A stretch of 64,000 bases of DNA, taken from positions 248,001-312,000 of the forward strand of contig NZ_FOVF01000002.1 of NCBI RefSeq assembly GCF_900115085.1. Reading direction: 5' to 3'. The DNA comes from Dokdonella immobilis. Lineage in GTDB: Bacteria; Pseudomonadota; Gammaproteobacteria; Xanthomonadales; Rhodanobacteraceae. Numbering within the stretch: the stretch's first letter is position 1; the number at the start of each line of letters is the position of its first letter. Shown here one piece after another: positions 59,902 to 64,000 of the stretch. The notes under the pieces are model-generated. The model saw only the letters and a list, made by a program, of their open reading frames with translations, searched no databases and was not told the DNA's origin. The position numbers and the translations under genes are program-made.

Positions 59902-60824
59902 AGCATCTGCGCATCGCCACGAGAAAGAGCGCGCTGGCCCTGTGGCAGGCCGAGCATGTCGCCGCGCGCCTGCGCGCCGTCCACTCCGATCTCGAAGTCG
60001 AGCTGGTGCCGATGACCACGCGCGGCGACCAGGTCCTCGATCGTCCGCTCTCCGAGATCGGCGGCAAGGGCCTGTTCCTCAAGGAACTCGAAGTCGCGAT
60101 GCTCGAGCATCGGGCCGACATTGCCGTGCATTCGCTCAAGGATGTGCCGATGGAACTCGAGCCGGGTTTCGCCATCGGCGCCGTGCTCGAGCGCGCCGAC
60201 GCCGCGGATGCTTTCGTCAGCAACACCGTGGAGCGCCTCGATCAATTGCCGGAAGGGGCCCGTGTCGGCACCTCGTCGCTGCGTCGGCAGGCGCAATTGC
60301 GTTCGCTGCGGCCCGATCTGAGCCTTCTCGACCTGCGTGGCAACGTCAACACGCGCCTGGCCAGGCTCGACGACGGACACTACGACGCGATTATCCTGGC
60401 CTGTGCCGGCCTCGAGCGGCTCGGGCTGGGCGAGCGCATCCGGTCACGGCTGGTGGCGCCCGACTGGATTCCGGCGGTAGCCCAGGGCGCGATCGCCATC
60501 GAACAACGTGTTGCGGATGTCGGCGTCGCCGCCCTGGTCGGGGTGCTCGATGATGCCGGAACGCGGCGCTGCGTCGAGAGCGAGCGGGCGATGAACCGCC
60601 GCCTGCACGGCAGCTGCAATGTGCCGGTCGCCGGCTATTGCGTGGAGACCGAAAGTGGTCTGGTCCTGTACGGCCTGGTGGGCGATGCGGGGAGCGGCGA
60701 TCTGGTCCGGGCCGAGGTCGAATGGTCAGGGCGCGAGGGCGGCCTTGCCCTCGGCGAACAGGTGGCCGAACTGCTGCTCGAACGCGGCGCCGCGGAAATC
60801 CTCGGCCGCCTTAGCCCGGCCTGA
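59898..60824 (+). CDS. hemC: Porphobilinogen deaminase (hydroxymethylbilane synthase)
   Basis: The protein has 308 residues from a GTG start overlapping the algR stop. It condenses four porphobilinogens to hydroxymethylbilane. It begins [20 protein letters not shown]. Catalytic Asp lies in the [12 protein letters not shown] region. The dipyrromethane cofactor Cys is in [12 protein letters not shown]. hemH, the last step of the pathway, is in this window at 29.2 kb. An 11-bp hairpin closes the operon. Confidence 0.95.
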   Translation: MKHLRIATRKSALALWQAEHVAARLRAVHSDLEVELVPMTTRGDQVLDRPLSEIGGKGLFLKELEVAMLEHRADIAVHSLKDVPMELEPGFAIGAVLERADAADAFVSNTVERLDQLPEGARVGTSSLRRQAQLRSLRPDLSLLDLRGNVNTRLARLDDGHYDAIILACAGLERLGLGERIRSRLVAPDWIPAVAQGAIAIEQRVADVGVAALVGVLDDAGTRRCVESERAMNRRLHGSCNVPVAGYCVETESGLVLYGLVGDAGSGDLVRAEVEWSGREGGLALGEQVAELLLERGAAEILGRLSPA

Positions 60825-60836
60825 ACTCACGGGAAA

Positions 60837-60861
60837 GGAACGGATCCGACGGATCCGTTCC
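60837..60861. terminator. Hairpin between convergent hemC and the DUF481 gene
   Basis: GGAACGGATCC-GAC-GGATCCGTTCC is an 11-bp perfect stem 13 bp after the hemC stop and 15 bp after the DUF481 stop on the other strand. It is probably a shared terminator, with only short U-runs. Confidence 0.6.
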
Positions 60862-60875
60862 CGGCAGTGGCTGGC

Positions 60876-61637
60876 TCAGAACTTGTAGACAAGGTTGGTC
60901 GTGACCAGCTGGTCGGTCTTCTTCTTGCCCGGGCTGACATCCGAGTTGTGGCGGATCTGGTAGCCGAGCTTGAGCGCGAGCTTCTCGTTCATGCTGACCG
61001 CAAGGCTGGCATCATTCTGCAGGAAGGTGTTGTTCGACCCGGTTTCGATCAGGCTCGTGTTCTCGAACGAGGTCACGTCGTTGAACTTGTGCTTGAACGT
61101 GATCAGTCCGCGACCGACCACGTTGCCCTCGACATCGGGGTCGATGATCGTGGTCACCGGTGGGTCGCCGGCGGTCACGGTATACGGCCGCTTGTCGAGG
61201 CGCCGATAACCCGGACCGATTTCGGCCGACAGCTCGGTCTGCTGGTTCTTGATGATCGTGTAGCCGTAGCCCAGTGAGATCACCCACTGGTAGGAATACG
61301 GCGAGAAGTCGTCGTTCTCGTAGCGCGCGGCGCCGACCAGGTAGCTGCGTTCGTCGAACTTGTAGCCCGACGAGGCGCCCGCTTCGTAGCGGTTCGCGGT
61401 CAGCTTGTAGTCGCCGTCGGTCTCGCCCTTGCTGCGCAATGCATTGAGGAAGAAGTTGTGCTTCCACTGCGCATCCTCCTTCTTGAAGGCCAGCTTCGCA
61501 TTGAGGTTCTGCGACTTGGTGTTGCCCGAGGTGGCGGCGAAACCGACTTCGCCGGCACCGGTCCATTCACCGTCTTCGGCGTGGACCATGGCGGGAATCG
61601 CGAGCAACAGGGCGCTCGCCAGAACGGCGTTCTTCAT
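60876..61637 (-). CDS. DUF481 (YdiY-like) outer-membrane beta-barrel protein
   Basis: The protein has 253 residues. The signal peptide ends PAMVHAEDG. Repeated amphipathic strands alternate with short turns (GEVGFAATSGNTKSQNLNAK, YEAGASSGYKFDERSYLVGA, ISLGYGYTIIKNQQTELSAE) and the C-terminus is the aromatic LVYKF, the outer-membrane insertion signal. The DUF481 family contains E. coli YdiY, an acid-inducible barrel. The role is unknown. It converges with hemC. Confidence 0.85.
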   Translation of the reverse strand: MKNAVLASALLLAIPAMVHAEDGEWTGAGEVGFAATSGNTKSQNLNAKLAFKKEDAQWKHNFFLNALRSKGETDGDYKLTANRYEAGASSGYKFDERSYLVGAARYENDDFSPYSYQWVISLGYGYTIIKNQQTELSAEIGPGYRRLDKRPYTVTAGDPPVTTIIDPDVEGNVVGRGLITFKHKFNDVTSFENTSLIETGSNNTFLQNDASLAVSMNEKLALKLGYQIRHNSDVSPGKKKTDQLVTTNLVYKF

Positions 61638-61775
61638 CTTCGATACCTTGCTTTCTGGGGAATTGACGTCGGTGCCCGGAAGGGCTCGTTGGGCGGGGAT
61701 GCTAACGGCCCGAATTGAATGCCAAGTGAACAGGCGCCAGAGGCGTTGCAGCCGAAACGATTGTTTGCAGCTGGC

Positions 61776-62801
61776 CTAACGCGCGCCGTAATAGAGCATG
61801 ACGGTATGCCTGGCCTCGGCAAAGAACAGCCAGCGCTCGACGAAGAGGCCGGTCATTCCGGTCACCAGGGCGATCCAGGCGCCGACGCGCCACGATCCCG
61901 GAACGAATACGGCCAGCAGGGCCAGTGCCGCAGGGAGCAGAAATCCGGCCACGACCACGATCCGCCGCAGCTTGCGCGAATGCTTGCGGGCGATGCGGAA
62001 TCCCATCTCGTGGGTCAGGTAGTTTTCTTCGGTGTGCGGCTGTTCGAACGAGCGTACCGTTCCGAGATGACCCAGGCCTGTGGCGACCCCGGTCGTCGAT
62101 TCGCGTTCGCGGTCGATGAAGCGCCAGTAGAAATGCTTGAGCAGTGCCCCGGCCAGGGCCGCTGCCACTACGCCGGCCAGCAGCCAGCGCGTGCCGCGCA
62201 TGTGGCCATGGGGCAAGGTGCACAGGGCCCACGCGAGCAGGCCGCCACTGTAGATGCCGAGCAGCAGATAGCCGGCGACGACGTAGCGGTTGTGCCAGGC
62301 ACGCACCGGCTTCAGGCAAGCATAGATGTTGCCCGTGCAGAACACGGTCAGCACGGAGCCGATTGCGAGCAGCGTGCCGAGTATGGCCAGGGTCGTCGCG
62401 GTGAACCACAGCGTACCGCCGACCACCGGCTCGTCCCCGATCGTGCGCATGATCCATGCATCGTGAGCCACCACTACGGCAATTCCGAGGGCCGGAGCGA
62501 ACGTGAAAATCGCGGTCACGCCCTCGCGGGATAGCCACGAGCTGCGCCACTGCGAAAAGGCCCGCCATGCGCGCGCGGGTCTGCCGAGATGCCAGAGCGA
62601 TGAGAGCAGGCCCGAGCTGACGAGCAGGAACCCGGCTGCGAGCCCATAGATGTGAAACCCTGGCCAGCGCAGCAGGGTCAGGAATTCGCCGGAGGATGTC
62701 TCCGGCCAGAACATGGCCAGGGCAACGCCGACAATCATCCACAACCCATACCCGGCCCCGGACATGACGGTGAAGAAGAGGATCGAGAAGCTCGGCCGCA
62801 T
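61776..62801 (-). CDS. DmsC/NrfD-like membrane anchor subunit
   Basis: The protein has 341 residues with eight hydrophobic spans, starting MRPSFSILFFTVMSGAGYGLWMI. SGLLSSLWHLGRPARAWRAF and the SWLSREGVTAIF loop are typical of DmsC, the quinol-oxidising anchor of DMSO-reductase-family enzymes. It links the ferredoxin-like subunit (12 bp upstream) to the quinone pool. A molybdopterin catalytic subunit is not visible and should lie beyond the window end or elsewhere. Confidence 0.88.
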   Translation of the reverse strand: MRPSFSILFFTVMSGAGYGLWMIVGVALAMFWPETSSGEFLTLLRWPGFHIYGLAAGFLLVSSGLLSSLWHLGRPARAWRAFSQWRSSWLSREGVTAIFTFAPALGIAVVVAHDAWIMRTIGDEPVVGGTLWFTATTLAILGTLLAIGSVLTVFCTGNIYACLKPVRAWHNRYVVAGYLLLGIYSGGLLAWALCTLPHGHMRGTRWLLAGVVAAALAGALLKHFYWRFIDRERESTTGVATGLGHLGTVRSFEQPHTEENYLTHEMGFRIARKHSRKLRRIVVVAGFLLPAALALLAVFVPGSWRVGAWIALVTGMTGLFVERWLFFAEARHTVMLYYGAR

Positions 62802-62813
62802 GGTCTGTGGTTC

Positions 62814-63632
62814 TCAGCGCGAAAGGACGCGATCGACCCAGCGCAGCAGCGGCGACATCTGCGCGGTGTCGATCGATTCGGTGACGGTCGCCTTCGCTGC
62901 GGTCGTCCCGTCACGACGCGGTCGCGGTGGCAGGTAGCGGTTGACCGGCGCGTAGCCCAGCTCCGGCATCAGCGCGTAGCCGCCGCGCTCGGCCACCAGT
63001 CTCGAGACAGCGGAGTCGCTGTCGCCGAGATCACCGAAATGGCGCGCCCGGGTCGGACAGGCCATCACGCAGGCCGGCTGACGGTCCGCTTCATCGAGCG
63101 TCTCGTTGTAGATGCGGTCGACGCACAGCGTGCATTTCTGCATGACTCCACGTTTCGCACTGAGCTCGCGGGCGCCATAGGGACATGCCCAGGCACACAA
63201 CTGGCAACCGATGCACTTGTCCTCGTCGACCAGCACGATGCCGTCCTCGGCGCGCTTGTAGCTCGCCCCGGTTGGACACACCGTCACGCAGGCTGGCGTC
63301 TCGCAATGCAGGCACGAACGGGGGAAGTGGACGCTCATTGCATTCGCGGGATTCGGGATTGGGGATTCGGGATTCGAACGAGCAGCTCGCGGCTCCGCTT
63401 TACCCAATCTCGAATCCCCAATCCCTGATCCCTGCACTTCATAACCATGCACCCGATTGAACCAGACCCCCATCGGCTCGGCCCCGTACGGATCGGCGTC
63501 AGGCAAAGGACCGAAGGCACCACCATCGTTCCATTCCTTGCAGGCGACCGCGCAGGCATGGCAGCCGACGCAGGTGTCGAGATCGATGACGAGCCCCAGT
63601 TTCCTCGGGCCGGCAGTCGGAAGCGAAGTCAT
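62814..63632 (-). CDS. DmsB-like four-cluster ferredoxin subunit with in-frame repeat insertion
   Basis: The protein has 272 residues. Sixteen cysteines in four groups bind four [4Fe-4S] clusters: CVGCHACAVAC (21-31), CLHCETPACVTVC (107-119), CIGCQLCAWAC (140-150), and CTLC...CVMAC (167-192). It passes electrons from the membrane anchor to a molybdoenzyme. Between the first and second groups about 32 residues (67-98: QGSGIGDSRL... to ...PIPNPANAM) match no ferredoxin and are translated from a GGGATTC repeat element. The frame and all cysteines survive. Start overlaps the methyltransferase stop by ATGA. Confidence 0.9.
   Translation of the reverse strand: MTSLPTAGPRKLGLVIDLDTCVGCHACAVACKEWNDGGAFGPLPDADPYGAEPMGVWFNRVHGYEVQGSGIGDSRLGKAEPRAARSNPESPIPNPANAMSVHFPRSCLHCETPACVTVCPTGASYKRAEDGIVLVDEDKCIGCQLCAWACPYGARELSAKRGVMQKCTLCVDRIYNETLDEADRQPACVMACPTRARHFGDLGDSDSAVSRLVAERGGYALMPELGYAPVNRYLPPRPRRDGTTAAKATVTESIDTAQMSPLLRWVDRVLSR
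63347..63434. repeat. GGGATTC inverted-repeat element inside the DmsB-like gene
   Basis: A left arm (63356-63374) and right arm (63406-63424) pair over 19 bp with one mismatch, made of GGATTGGGGATTCGGGATT-type units. The centre contains GAGCAGCTCGCGGCTCCGC. It resembles the elements at 42271 and 43083 but lies wholly inside a coding frame. Confidence 0.88.
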
Positions 63633-64000
63633 GGCATTCGCTTCTGCAGCAGAAAGGTGTTTGACACTTCGCCCGGTCGCATCCCGGTATAGCTGTCTTC
63701 GATGACCTCGAGCAGATCGAGGCCGTGATTCCTCGCGGTCCGCATGATCGTCGCCTGGGGAATGGCGTGCATCTCCATCGCCTGCTTGTCGAAGTCCTCG
63801 CGCAGGTAGTGTTCGAGTCGAAATTCGTAGTCGACGCGAAAAGTCGGCACCTGGAAGTAGGCGAAGCCACCTGGCCTTAGCCGAGCGAACACACGTTCGA
63901 GGATTGCGCGGATGACCGGGGGTGGATTGTGTTGCAGCACGATGACCGAATAGAAAAGGTCGAACGGTGCCAGCGTGTCGAGCATCTCGATGCCGACCAG
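63629..64000 (-). CDS. Class I SAM-dependent methyltransferase, C-terminal part (cut by window edge)
   Basis: The frame is open to base 64000, so the N-terminus lies outside. The visible 123 residues include FDLFYSVIVLQHNPPPVIRAIL, then RLRPGGFAYFQVPTFR, matching motifs of methyltransferase domain 11/23 after the SAM-binding loops. The C-terminus (GLDLLEVIEDSYTGMRPGEV) is typical of small-molecule methyltransferases. Overlap with the DmsB-like gene suggests a shared operon. Substrate unknown. Confidence 0.78.
   Translation of the reverse strand: MVGIEMLDTLAPFDLFYSVIVLQHNPPPVIRAILERVFARLRPGGFAYFQVPTFRVDYEFRLEHYLREDFDKQAMEMHAIPQATIMRTARNHGLDLLEVIEDSYTGMRPGEVSNTFLLQKRMP

Overview
This is 64 kb of GC-rich bacterial chromosome, densely coding on both strands. 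Gene content and order point to a gammaproteobacterium of the Xanthomonadales (Lysobacterales) type. The evidence is two-subunit glyQ/glyS, class I plsB, rdgC, algZ-algR-hemC, a PepSY-phoP-phoQ operon, GTAG-headed REP sequences, and the GGGATTC heptamer repeats usual in spacers of that order. There is no phage, plasmid or insertion-sequence gene. It reads as core chromosome broken by one repeat island.

Layout. 0-1.5 kb: end of a glycosyltransferase cluster. 1.5-3.9 kb: PepSY/PhoP/PhoQ operon. 4-9.6 kb: CtlX-like amidinotransferase, tag, threonine/serine dehydratase, pepN. 9.8-16.5 kb: lipoproteins, mnmG, tex, and an unannotated candidate sigma54-driven small RNA divergent from mnmG. 16.9-24.6 kb: an FHA-GAF-PP2C phosphatase facing an FHA-GGDEF cyclase, glyQS, and a lone GspE-type ATPase. 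24.8-31.4 kb: small membrane and DNA-binding-like proteins, tatABC, a SYLF protein, hemH and an alpha/beta hydrolase carrying an in-frame 87-bp tandem repeat. 31.4-44 kb: YgjP-like peptidase, rdgC, ttcA, plsB, lipoproteins, AI-2E-type permease, rep, tdk, mutM, with GGGATTC inverted-repeat elements around tdk. 44-47.9 kb: a Gld-type ABC system. 47.9-49.75 kb: repeat island. 49.8-54.2 kb: rpmBG, a GT2 enzyme, rsmG-parA-parB and a short SPFH protein. 54.7-64 kb: S9 peptidase, carboxylesterase, algZ-algR-hemC, a DUF481 outer-membrane protein, and a DMSO-reductase-type electron-transfer pair with an upstream methyltransferase cut by the window end.

Most of the coding content is housekeeping: translation (glyQS, rpmBG), tRNA and rRNA modification (mnmG, ttcA, rsmG), haem synthesis (hemH, hemC), DNA repair (tag, mutM, rep, rdgC), membrane lipid (plsB), Tat export and chromosome partition. 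Several pairs overlap by ATGA, GTGA or TTGA and are probably translationally coupled.

The least expected signals are non-coding. (1) A roughly 230-nt candidate small RNA upstream of and antiparallel to mnmG has a GG-N10-GC sigma54 promoter, two long stems and an intrinsic terminator. (2) A roughly 255-bp element occurs as two inverted copies in the repeat island, and its hairpins differ in sequence but keep pairing, which is covariation expected of a structured RNA or ssDNA element. (3) Repeat sequence has entered two genes in frame: the alpha/beta hydrolase and the ferredoxin-like DmsB subunit.
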